From: Oscillibacter sp.
Lineage (GTDB): Bacteria; Bacillota; Clostridia; Oscillospirales; Oscillospiraceae
Assembly: GCA_009773995.1 (NCBI GenBank)
Contig: VSMY01000083.1
Span: forward strand, 1-12,589
Length of the DNA stretch: 12,589 nucleotides
Reading direction: 5' to 3'
The notes beneath the pieces were generated by a model. That model saw only the letters and a program-made list of their open reading frames with translations, made no database searches and had not been told where the DNA came from. A program made the position numbers and the translations under genes. Positions 1 to 6,301 of this stretch are shown here, piece after piece (position 1 is the stretch's first letter; the number at the start of each line of letters is the position of its first letter).

Positions 1-1683
1 ACCATTTTCCCCTCCGTCCCCGTTCCGGCAGAGCCGGCCCCCGCGCCGGAGCCGGAGAAGGCCCCCCTGCCCACGGCGGAGACCTTCACCCGCAGCGGCA
101 AGGCCGAGACCGCCAAGGAGGTGGCGGCCCAGACCGCCGCCGTGGCGGCGGAGATCGAGGAGAAGCTGGCCGCCGAGGACGGGGCCTACCAGTATCCCCC
201 GGTGGACCTTCTGAAAATGAGCGCGGGGGAAAACCATGTGGAGGCCGGGGCGGAACTCAGGAACAACTCCCGCCGCCTGGCGGAGACCCTCACCAGCTTC
301 GGCGTGGACGCCGCCCCCGGCGACGTGATTCACGGCCCCGCCGTCACCCGGTATGAGTTCATCCTGGAACAGGGGGTCAAGCTCTCCAAGATTACGAACC
401 TGGCGGACGACATCGCCCTGGCCCTGGGGGCCACGGGGGTGCGCATCGCCCCCATTCCCGACAAGATCTCCGTGGTGGGCATCGAGGTGCCCAACAAGCA
501 GGTGACCCCGGTGCTCATCCGGGACGTCATCGAGTCCCGGGAGTTCGCCGGGCATAAATCCAATGTGGCCTTTGCCCTGGGCCGGGACATCGGCGGGCGG
601 AACGTCATCGGGGACATCGGCACCCTGCCCCATGTGCTCATCGCGGGCACCACCGGCTCCGGCAAGTCCGTGTGTACCAACTCTCTGATTATCAGCCTCC
701 TCTACAAGTCCACGCCGGAGGACGTGCGCTTCATCATGGTGGACCCTAAGATGGTGGAGCTGGCCCCCTACAACGGCATCCCCCACTTGCTGATCCCCGT
801 GGTGACGGACCCGAAGAAGGCCGCCGGGGCCCTCCAGTGGGCGGTGTTCGAGATGATGAAGCGCTATAAGACTTTCTCCGAGCACGGCGTGAAAAAGCTG
901 GAGGAGTTCAACCAGCTGGCGAAGACAAAGGAGGACCTGGAGCCCCTGCCCAGCGTGGTGGTGGTCATCGACGAGCTGGCGGATTTGATGCTGGTGGCCG
1001 CCAAGGAGGTGGAGGAATCCATCTGCCGGGTGGCCCAGATGGGCCGCGCCGCCGGGATGCACCTGGTCATCGCCACTCAGCGGCCCTCCGCCGACGTCAT
1101 CACCGGCCTCATGAAGGCCAACATCCCCAGCCGCATCGCCTTTGCCGTGGCCTCCTCCATGGAGTCCCGCATCATCCTGGACAACGGCGGCGCGGAAAAG
1201 CTGGTGGGCCGGGGCGACATGCTCTACGCCCCCCTGGGGGCCGGGAAGCCCACCCGGGTCCAGGGCTGCTTCATCACCCCGGAGGAGATCGACCGGGTGG
1301 TGTCCTTCGTCAAGCAGACCGGAGAGACCCAGTACGACGACGACGTCATCGCCAAAATTGAGGAGTCCGTCCAGGAGAAGGGCAAGGCCGGGAAGCCCTC
1401 CCCCGAGCCCCAGGAGAGCGAGGAGGACGAGCTCCTCCCCGCCGCCGTGGAGGTCATTCTGGAGACCGGGCAGGCGTCCACGTCCATGCTCCAGCGGCGT
1501 TTGAAGCTGGGCTACTCCCGTGCCGCGCGGCTGGTGGACCAGCTGGAGGAGCGGGGCTATGTAGGGCCCTTCGAGGGGTCCAAGCCCCGGCAGCTCCTCA
1601 TTACCAAGGAGAAGTGGCAGGAGATGAAGATGGGCGGCGGAGATACGCCGGAGCCGCCCCCGGAGGACTTCGGAGACGAATAA
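1..1683 (+). CDS. ftsK: DNA translocase FtsK/SpoIIIE, C-terminal part (5' end outside window)
   Basis: This gene encodes the motor part of an FtsK/SpoIIIE-family ATPase, which pumps double-stranded DNA through the septum during division or sporulation. The frame is open from base 1, so the start and the N-terminal membrane domain lie upstream; 560 residues are visible. Visible residues 1 to about 40 are a Pro/Ala/Glu-rich linker. The alpha/beta motor follows, with Walker A GTTGSGKS at visible residues 216-223 and Walker B VVVVIDE ending in D324-E325. After an acidic, Pro-rich linker, residues about 478-553 form the winged-helix gamma domain that reads polar DNA guide sequences (SRAARLVDQLEERG). 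All hallmark motifs are intact. FtsK and SpoIIIE cannot be told apart from this part alone. The GTG at 121 is internal and is not the start. A strong hairpin terminator follows the stop codon. Confidence 0.96.
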   Translation, partial: TIFPSVPVPAEPAPAPEPEKAPLPTAETFTRSGKAETAKEVAAQTAAVAAEIEEKLAAEDGAYQYPPVDLLKMSAGENHVEAGAELRNNSRRLAETLTSFGVDAAPGDVIHGPAVTRYEFILEQGVKLSKITNLADDIALALGATGVRIAPIPDKISVVGIEVPNKQVTPVLIRDVIESREFAGHKSNVAFALGRDIGGRNVIGDIGTLPHVLIAGTTGSGKSVCTNSLIISLLYKSTPEDVRFIMVDPKMVELAPYNGIPHLLIPVVTDPKKAAGALQWAVFEMMKRYKTFSEHGVKKLEEFNQLAKTKEDLEPLPSVVVVIDELADLMLVAAKEVEESICRVAQMGRAAGMHLVIATQRPSADVITGLMKANIPSRIAFAVASSMESRIILDNGGAEKLVGRGDMLYAPLGAGKPTRVQGCFITPEEIDRVVSFVKQTGETQYDDDVIAKIEESVQEKGKAGKPSPEPQESEEDELLPAAVEVILETGQASTSMLQRRLKLGYSRAARLVDQLEERGYVGPFEGSKPRQLLITKEKWQEMKMGGGDTPEPPPEDFGDE

Positions 1684-1686
1684 CGG

Positions 1687-1726
1687 ACAAGCGCCGGAGA
1701 AGGGAACCTTCTCCGGCGCTTGTTTA
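1687..1726 (+). terminator. Intrinsic terminator after ftsK, between convergent genes
   Basis: A perfect 17-bp inverted repeat (1687-1703 and 1707-1723) with a 3-base loop starts 3 bases after the ftsK stop codon and is followed by a short T-rich stretch. The gene on the other strand ends at 1731, so the hairpin probably stops transcripts from both sides. Confidence 0.85.
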
Positions 1727-1730
1727 ACGC

Positions 1731-2474
1731 TTATCTGCCGCCGCCGTATCCATGATGTCCGTGATGCCCGTTTTCCTGGCCGCCGTAGGGCGGCGAGCCG
1801 TTCCCGCCGTCCGGGGAGAGGCGGCCGGCCAATTCCCAGATCTCCCGCATGGTCATCCCCTGTACGGCCTCGGGGGTGATGTTCGGATCCAGGCGCCGCA
1901 GCTCTAAAAAGGCCTTGTATTTTCCGCAGGAGAGCCCCATTTCGTGGGCGGCGGCGGCGTCCTCCGGACGGGCGGAACCGCAATAGGTATTTCTGTGCCC
2001 CGCCGTGCAGTCCTCCACCTCCGTCAGGATTCTGGCGGAGCGCTGCTCATCCGGGCCCGAGACGGTGATGGCCATGACTTCGCCGCCGGACAGCAGCGCC
2101 GCGACCGTGTCATCCGTTAAAATCGCTTCAATGGCGTCCCGGTACGTTTTGTATTTCACATCAAGCCCTTGCGCAAGCGCCCGTCCGTCCTCGTTAAAAC
2201 CGTTCACGGAAATCACCTGGTCAAGCCGGTTGACGCTCAATTCTATGGAAGGGTTTATATCCATGCTGATTTCCGCTATGGGTGTAAAGTACAGCCACCG
2301 GCCTCCCAGCAGCATCAGCAAAAGGCACGCCGCGGCACAAAGGGGATACCGGCGCGTTTCGGTTCCCGTCCGGGTATATCCCCGGGTCTTCTTGGCAAGA
2401 AACACCCTGGTGCGGTCTTTCAGTTCTTCCTCCGCCCGTACCTGGCCGAAGAGTTCCTTGAACGCGTCATTCAT
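1731..2474 (-). CDS. RsgI-like membrane anti-sigma factor with His/Gly-rich C-terminal tail
   Basis: This 247-residue single-pass membrane protein is predicted to hold the sigma factor encoded just upstream. Residues 1-42 are the charged cytoplasmic part, 43-62 the transmembrane helix (ACLLLMLLGG), and the rest is outside. Right after the helix comes ISMDINPSIELSVN, typical of the extracellular domain of RsgI-type anti-sigma factors. An Asn-Pro pair sits at N74-P75; autoproteolysis at an Asn-Pro bond is reported for RsgI proteins, and its use here is my inference. The C-terminal part has three Cys (156, 165, 183), a helical segment (KYKAFLELRRLDPNITPEAV) and a tail, GHHGHHGYGGGR. I chose the ATG at 2474 because GGGGGGTGA lies 8 bases upstream; a GTG at 2486 would add four residues. 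The start overlaps the sigma gene by 8 bases, indicating translational coupling. No carbohydrate-binding domain of the kind found on cellulosome RsgI proteins is seen. Confidence 0.82.
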   Translation of the reverse strand: MNDAFKELFGQVRAEEELKDRTRVFLAKKTRGYTRTGTETRRYPLCAAACLLLMLLGGRWLYFTPIAEISMDINPSIELSVNRLDQVISVNGFNEDGRALAQGLDVKYKTYRDAIEAILTDDTVAALLSGGEVMAITVSGPDEQRSARILTEVEDCTAGHRNTYCGSARPEDAAAAHEMGLSCGKYKAFLELRRLDPNITPEAVQGMTMREIWELAGRLSPDGGNGSPPYGGQENGHHGHHGYGGGR

Positions 2475-2952
2475 AGTCGTATTCACCCCCCAGCTTCTCC
2501 CTCAGCATCTGTTTGGAACGGGTCAGGAGCGTATAGACCGTATTTACATTTTTACCTAAAATCCGGCTGATCTGCGGGGCGGTATAATCCTCGAAGTAAT
2601 GCAGGTATACGACGTCCCGGTATTTTTGAGGGAGAGAAAACACGGCGTCCCAAACATCCCTGTAATCCGGAGGCAGGGCCGCCGGCCGCTCCAGCGCTTC
2701 ATCCAGGGATACGGTGTGGCTGCGGAAAAAGCTTCTCAGCAAATCCTTGCAGGCATTGATGGTGACCCGGATAAACCAAGCCTTTTCATGCTCGTCATTT
2801 TCAAAGGAAACGGAGCTAAGGACATATTTCAAAAACACGGTTTGAAATATGTCCTCGGTGTCGGCGTCATTTTTCAAATGTACCGCGCAGAGCCGGCGAA
2901 CGGTATCGGAATACCGTTCGATGGCCCTGGCCGTCTCCTGTTCGCTCCGCAT
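2467..2952 (-). CDS. ECF-type RNA polymerase sigma factor
   Basis: This gene encodes a 161-residue sigma-70 family protein of extracytoplasmic-function size. It directs RNA polymerase to a small set of promoters when released from its anti-sigma factor. Residues about 10-75 match region 2 (DTEDIFQTVFLKY, then HEKAWFIRVTINACKDLLRS), which opens and reads the -10 element. Residues about 100-155 match region 4 (FSLPQKYRDVVYLHYFEDYT, then a helix-turn-helix around APQISRILGKNVNTVYTLL), which reads the -35 element. No region 1.1 or full region 3 is present, as expected for this class. The ATG at 2952 lies 14 bases after the stop of the small exported-protein gene, with only a weak ribosome binding site (AAACGGAACC), so translation may depend on the gene before it. 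The 3' end overlaps the anti-sigma start. The exact ECF group cannot be told by eye. Confidence 0.93.
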   Translation of the reverse strand: MRSEQETARAIERYSDTVRRLCAVHLKNDADTEDIFQTVFLKYVLSSVSFENDEHEKAWFIRVTINACKDLLRSFFRSHTVSLDEALERPAALPPDYRDVWDAVFSLPQKYRDVVYLHYFEDYTAPQISRILGKNVNTVYTLLTRSKQMLREKLGGEYDYE

Positions 2953-2966
2953 GATGGTTCCGTTTC

Positions 2967-3248
2967 TTACCGGCAGCGTCCGCCCCGGAAACCGTGTCCA
3001 CCGTGGCCGCTGTGGCCCCAGCCCTGGCCGGAGACATAATTGTCACAGATCCCATCGCCGTCCGCGTCCACAAAGCCCCCGCCGCACCGGGACCCGCAGC
3101 CTTGGCCGGAGACATAATGGTCGCAGATCCCATCGCCGTCCGCGTCCACAAAGCAGCGTCCTCTCCCCGGCTCCGCCGCGAAGGCCATGGTTACCGCCAT
3201 GGAGAAAACGACCGCCGCCGTGAAGATGTTGAAAAGCGCCTTTTTCAT
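2967..3248 (-). CDS. Small exported Cys-rich protein with two DADGDGICD repeats and His/Gly-rich tail
   Basis: This 93-residue predicted secreted protein is not one I can name. Residues 1-24 form a signal peptide (MKK, a hydrophobic core, then AFA before a likely cleavage at A24/A25). The mature part holds two nearly identical units 26 residues apart. Each has FVDADGDGICD (D35/D37/D39/D43 and D61/D63/D65/D69) followed by H/N-YVSGQG. The DxDxDG pattern recalls calcium-binding loops of thrombospondin type 3, dockerin or Excalibur repeats, but an EF-hand Glu at loop position 12 is missing. Six Cys lie outside the signal peptide. The end is GHSGHGGHGFRGGRCR, possibly metal-binding. The start at 3248 is fixed by GGAGGAATCATA just upstream and by the signal peptide; an in-frame extension to 3320 lacks both. 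It is the first gene of an operon with the sigma and anti-sigma genes, so a role as target or co-sensor of that system is an inference. Confidence 0.8.
   Translation of the reverse strand: MKKALFNIFTAAVVFSMAVTMAFAAEPGRGRCFVDADGDGICDHYVSGQGCGSRCGGGFVDADGDGICDNYVSGQGWGHSGHGGHGFRGGRCR
3023..3154 (-). repeat. Tandem 54-bp direct repeat inside the exported-protein gene
   Basis: Bases 3023-3076 and 3101-3154 match at 51 of 54 positions, with a 78-base (26-codon) period that keeps the reading frame. Each copy encodes one FVDADGDGICD/YVSGQG unit. The high DNA identity suggests a recent duplication or ongoing homogenisation. Confidence 0.9.
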
Positions 3249-3296
3249 TATGATTCCTCCGTTGAGTTTGGTAGCCGTTTCCGGCTTCATAAGGAA

Positions 3297-3323
3297 CACG
3301 ATCGGCGGAAGCGAATCCATTCA
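3297..3323 (-). promoter_or_regulatory. Candidate ECF-type promoter of the exported-protein/sigma/anti-sigma operon
   Basis: On the minus strand TGAATG (3318-3323) and CGTG (3297-3300) are separated by 17 bases, resembling the TGAAAC-N16/17-CGT(C/A) promoters of Bacillus ECF sigma factors. The element lies about 50 bases upstream of the operon's first start codon, after an A/T-rich stretch. ECF operons often drive themselves. That use here is inferred from sequence likeness only. Confidence 0.4.
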
Positions 3324-3379
3324 CGCTTTTCAAATTTTTTTGCGCCGCCGCCCCGGACGCTCGTCCCGCGCTCCCCCTC

Positions 3380-5428
3380 TCAGGAAAAGGTAAGCTCTGC
3401 TTCCGCGAACAGCTCCGCCATCCGCTCCGCCGTGGCGGGGCAGGTTTTCAGCTCCGGGTCCCGCTCCAGCAGCGCGTCCGCCGCGTCCTGGGCCTCCCGC
3501 AGAAGTTGGGCGTCGCAGCCGATGTCCGCCACCCGGAGGCCCGGCAGGCCGTGCTGCCTCTGGCCGAAAAAGTCCCCCGGCCCCCGGAGGCGCAGGTCCT
3601 CCTCCGCGATTTTAAAACCGTCCGAGGTCTTTACCATGACCTTCAGCCGCCGGCGGGTCTCCTCGTTTTTGTTGTCGGAGACGAGGACGCAGTAGGACTG
3701 CCATTCCCCCCGGCCCCCCCGGCCCCGGAGCTGGTGGAGCTGGCTGAGGCCGAAGCGCTCCGCGTTCTCCACCACCATGACGGCGGCGTTGGGCACGTCC
3801 ACTCCCACCTCGATGACGGTGGTGGACACCAGAATATCCGTCTCCCGGCCGACAAAGGCGGACATCACCGCGTCCTTCTCCTTGGGCTTCATCTTTCCGT
3901 GGACATAGGCCACCCGAAGATCCGGGAAGACCTCCTTCTGAAGCTGGGCGGCGTACTCCGTCACGGCCTTCCGGTCGTCGCCTCCCTCCTCGCTCTCGGA
4001 GACCGCGGGGCAGACGATATAGGCCTGCCGCCCCTCCTCAATCAGCTTGCGGAGGAATTTGTAAATGCGGGGATGGTAGCTGCTGTCCACAAAGGAGGTC
4101 TGAACGCTCCGCCGCCCAGGGGGCAGTTGGTCGATGACGGACACGTCCAGGTCTCCGTACAAAATCAGGGCCAGGGTCCGGGGGATGGGCGTGGCGGACA
4201 TGACCAGGGTGTGGGGGTGGTCCCCCTTCCCCGCCAGGGCCGCCCGCTGGGCGACGCCGAAGCGGTGCTGCTCGTCCGTCACCACCAGCCCCAGCCGCCG
4301 GTACTCCACCCTCCCGGTGATGAGGGCGTGGGTGCCCACGACGAAGTCGATCTCCCCCGCCGCCAGGCGCGCGGCCAGGGCCTTTTTCTCTTTGGCGGTA
4401 TGGGACCCCGTCAGCAGGGCGCAGCGGACCCCCAGGGGCTCCATCAGGGGAGAAAGGCCCTCGTAGTGCTGGCGGGCCAGGATCTCCGTGGGGGCCATCA
4501 GCGTCGCCTGGCGGCCGTTTTTGACGCAGAAGTACACGCAGGCGGCGGCCACCATGGTCTTGCCGCTGCCCACGTCCCCCTGGCAGAGGCGGTTCATGGG
4601 CCTGCCGGAGGCCATGTCCCCCAGGGCCTCCTCCACACAGCGGCGCTGGGCCTCCGTCAGGGTGAAGGGCAGGGCGCGGCAGAACGGCCCCATGTCCACG
4701 GGACGGAAGGGCTCCACCTCCACGGTCTCCCGCCTCCGCCGCAGCCGCCGGAGGCCCAGGGTGAAGAGAAACAGCTCCTCAAAGGCCAGCCGCCGCCGGG
4801 CCAGGGCCAGGGCCTCGCCGCTTTCGGGAAAGTGGATGTTCTCATAGGCGTAGCCCACCCGGCAGAGCTGGTGCTCCCGCCGGACCCGGTCCGGCAGTAC
4901 GTCGGGCAGGATGTCCCCGCAGGCGTCCAGCCCCTGGCGGATGGACCGGGAGAGAACGAGCTGGCTGACTCCGGCGGTAAGGGGGTAGATGGGGACGATG
5001 CGGCCCGTGGCCTCCCGCCGCCCCTCCGGCTCCACCACGGGATTCGTCATCCGGCGGCGGAGCAGGTTCCCCTCCGCCCTGCCGCAGAAAACGCAGGTCT
5101 CCCCAGGGCGGAGGCTGTTTTTCAGCCAGGACTGGTTGAAAAAGGTCACGTCCAGGGCCCCGGTCTCGTCCACCGCCCGGACCTTCACCAGCTCCAGACC
5201 CTTGCGGACCCGGGACACCGTGGGGGACGAGGCGATCATGGCCGCGACGCAGGCGGTTTCGCCGGGGACCAGCTCCGCGATGCGCCGGGTCTCGGTCCGG
5301 TCCTCATAGCGCCGGGGAAACCAGGCAATCAGATCCCGGAGGGTATGGATCTCCAGCTTCCCGAGGGCCTTGGCCCGCTGCTCGCCGATGCCCTTGATGT
5401 ACCGTACATCCGTCTTCAGATCCGCCAT
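3380..5428 (-). CDS. recG: ATP-dependent DNA helicase RecG
   Basis: RecG is a superfamily 2 helicase that reverses stalled replication forks and moves Holliday junctions in DNA repair. The 682-residue length is normal for the family. The N-terminus carries the helix-hairpin-helix-like start (VRYIKGIGEQRAKALGKL) and then the OB-fold wedge domain that grips the junction. The helicase core has Walker A GDVGSGKT at 284-291, DEQH at 385-388 (the RecG form of motif II), SATPIPRTLAL (motif III) and the two-part VIEVGVDVPNA region. Motif VI reads QLRGRGGRG at 566-574, with Gly571 where QLRGRVGRG is usual. The C-terminal DFFGQRQHGLPGLRVADI is typical. The ATG at 5428 has AGGAGGGG upstream. It lies downstream of folA but has its own promoter. 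No clear terminator is seen after the stop, so some read-through into the exported-protein operon is possible. Confidence 0.97.
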   Translation of the reverse strand: MADLKTDVRYIKGIGEQRAKALGKLEIHTLRDLIAWFPRRYEDRTETRRIAELVPGETACVAAMIASSPTVSRVRKGLELVKVRAVDETGALDVTFFNQSWLKNSLRPGETCVFCGRAEGNLLRRRMTNPVVEPEGRREATGRIVPIYPLTAGVSQLVLSRSIRQGLDACGDILPDVLPDRVRREHQLCRVGYAYENIHFPESGEALALARRRLAFEELFLFTLGLRRLRRRRETVEVEPFRPVDMGPFCRALPFTLTEAQRRCVEEALGDMASGRPMNRLCQGDVGSGKTMVAAACVYFCVKNGRQATLMAPTEILARQHYEGLSPLMEPLGVRCALLTGSHTAKEKKALAARLAAGEIDFVVGTHALITGRVEYRRLGLVVTDEQHRFGVAQRAALAGKGDHPHTLVMSATPIPRTLALILYGDLDVSVIDQLPPGRRSVQTSFVDSSYHPRIYKFLRKLIEEGRQAYIVCPAVSESEEGGDDRKAVTEYAAQLQKEVFPDLRVAYVHGKMKPKEKDAVMSAFVGRETDILVSTTVIEVGVDVPNAAVMVVENAERFGLSQLHQLRGRGGRGEWQSYCVLVSDNKNEETRRRLKVMVKTSDGFKIAEEDLRLRGPGDFFGQRQHGLPGLRVADIGCDAQLLREAQDAADALLERDPELKTCPATAERMAELFAEAELTFS

Positions 5429-5460
5429 GGGGGCCCCTCCTCTCCCGTCGTTCTCTTTCG

Positions 5461-5489
5461 ATTATACTGTGGGCCGGGGCAAAAAACAA
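5461..5489 (-). promoter_or_regulatory. Sigma-A-type promoter of recG
   Basis: On the minus strand TTGTTT (5484-5489) is followed after exactly 17 bases by a perfect TATAAT (5461-5466), 32 bases before the recG start codon. The -35 box lies within the T tract of the folA terminator. Confidence 0.75.
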
Positions 5490-5524
5490 GGGACTTTCAG
5501 GAACGCGTGTTCCCAAAAGTCCCC
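5481..5524 (-). terminator. Intrinsic terminator after folA
   Basis: On the minus strand GGGACTTT pairs with AAAGTCCC, enclosing an inner GGGAAC/GTTCC stem, and is followed by TTGTTTTTTG. It begins just downstream of the folA stop codon and separates folA from recG. Confidence 0.78.
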
Positions 5525-5531
5525 GGCGGCC

Positions 5532-6035
5532 TCAGCCCGCCGTCTTCGTGTTCACGTACTCCAGGAAGCGGAACTTCATGCCGTTCTCCTCCATAGGCTC
5601 CCCCTGGGCCGCCAGCTCCCAGTTGGGCAGCTTATCCAGGTTGGGGAAGAAGGTGTCCGACTCCTCCACCCGGGTCTCCACCCGGGTGACGTACACCCGG
5701 CTGCACCGGGAGAGCAGGGCGGCGTAAATGCTGCCCCCGCCGATGATCCAAAGGTTCTCCGCCTCCGGGCCCCCGGCCAGCGCCAGGGCCTTCTCCGGAG
5801 AAGGGACTCCCTCCGCCCCCTCGGGCAAAGCGGCGGGGTTCCGCGTGACAATGATATTCCGCCTCTGGGGCAGGGGAGCCCCTCCTGTGAAGAACTCCAG
5901 CCTCTCCGGGCCCATAATGACGGTGCCGTTCCGGGTCAGGGAGTGAAAATGCTCCAGGTCCGTGGGCAGCGAGAAGAGCAGCCCGCCGTTCCGGCCGAAG
6001 GCCCAGCGCTGGTCCGCAACTACATAAGCGTTCAT
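5532..6035 (-). CDS. folA: Dihydrofolate reductase, divergent
   Basis: This 167-residue protein matches the dihydrofolate reductase fold and length. The enzyme reduces dihydrofolate to tetrahydrofolate with NADPH in one-carbon and thymidylate metabolism. Family features present are the acidic catalytic residue D26 in LPTDLEHF, the substrate-binding Arg in LPQRRNIIV (R58), the cofactor-binding WIIGGGSIY (Gly99-101) and the ESDTFFP strand near the C-terminus. Two usually conserved residues differ: Phe21 replaces the Trp of the PW motif (E. coli Trp22), and Pro43 replaces the Arg of MGR (E. coli Arg44, which contacts the NADPH phosphate). Cofactor preference or inhibitor response may therefore be unusual. 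The start at 6035 has GAGGTGAATGT directly upstream. It is followed by its own terminator and has no thyA beside it. The family is clear; full activity is inferred. Confidence 0.9.
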   Translation of the reverse strand: MNAYVVADQRWAFGRNGGLLFSLPTDLEHFHSLTRNGTVIMGPERLEFFTGGAPLPQRRNIIVTRNPAALPEGAEGVPSPEKALALAGGPEAENLWIIGGGSIYAALLSRCSRVYVTRVETRVEESDTFFPNLDKLPNWELAAQGEPMEENGMKFRFLEYVNTKTAG

Positions 6036-6093
6036 ACATTCACCTCATACCGTGTCGGAAATCCGATCTCCGAAAGGACGCCCCTTGTCCTCC

Positions 6094-6122
6094 ATTATAT
6101 GCCTGAATATCTTACACATAAC
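6094..6122 (-). promoter_or_regulatory. Candidate promoter of folA
   Basis: A perfect TATAAT occurs on the minus strand (6094-6099), about 58 bases before the folA start codon. The hexamer 17 bases upstream, GTTATG (6117-6122), is a poor -35, so the call rests on the -10 box and the AT-rich setting. Confidence 0.45.
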
Positions 6123-6201
6123 TATAGCAAATTTCAAGAATTCCGTGTGCCCAAATTTTTTGTTTCCGGAGCCCGTGTTTTTGCCGCATCCGCCAAAGAT
6201 G

Positions 6202-6217
6202 GGAAAAATCTTTTTCC
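6202..6217. promoter_or_regulatory. Small palindrome in the folA/araC-type divergent region (possible operator)
   Basis: GGAAAAA and TTTTTCC form a 7-bp inverted repeat around a 2-base centre, 21 bases upstream of the -35 box of the plus-strand regulator gene. The position suits an operator, but A and T runs form such palindromes easily. Confidence 0.25.
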
Positions 6218-6237
6218 AGGTTTGTTGGATATTCGGG

Positions 6238-6266
6238 TTGCGGCAGGGCAAAAAGTGCGCTAGGAT
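6238..6266 (+). promoter_or_regulatory. Candidate promoter of the AraC-type regulator/MATE operon
   Basis: TTGCGG (6238-6243) and TAGGAT (6261-6266) are separated by 17 bases and lie 35 bases before the GTG start codon. Both hexamers match consensus only in part, which would suit a promoter needing an activator. Confidence 0.45.
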
Positions 6267-6301
6267 AGAGGACACAAACCGGGAAAGGGGGGAACGCCGC
6301 C

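Noticed and set aside
3023..3154. CRISPR-like repeat
   Set aside because: Only two copies are present, both in frame inside a gene and coding for the same protein unit, with no cas genes.
3249..3320. N-terminal extension of the small exported protein
   Set aside because: It would bury the signal peptide 24 residues inside, and the ATG at 3248 has an excellent GGAGG site.
3340..3379. Terminator after recG
   Set aside because: GGACG/CGTCC can pair, but no T tract follows on the minus strand, and the surrounding GC-rich sequence makes such short stems common.
3506..5596. Long plus-strand open frame of 696 codons opposite recG
   Set aside because: It is Pro/Gly/His-rich, lies wholly antisense to a clear recG with all motifs, and is the kind of frame that high GC creates by chance.
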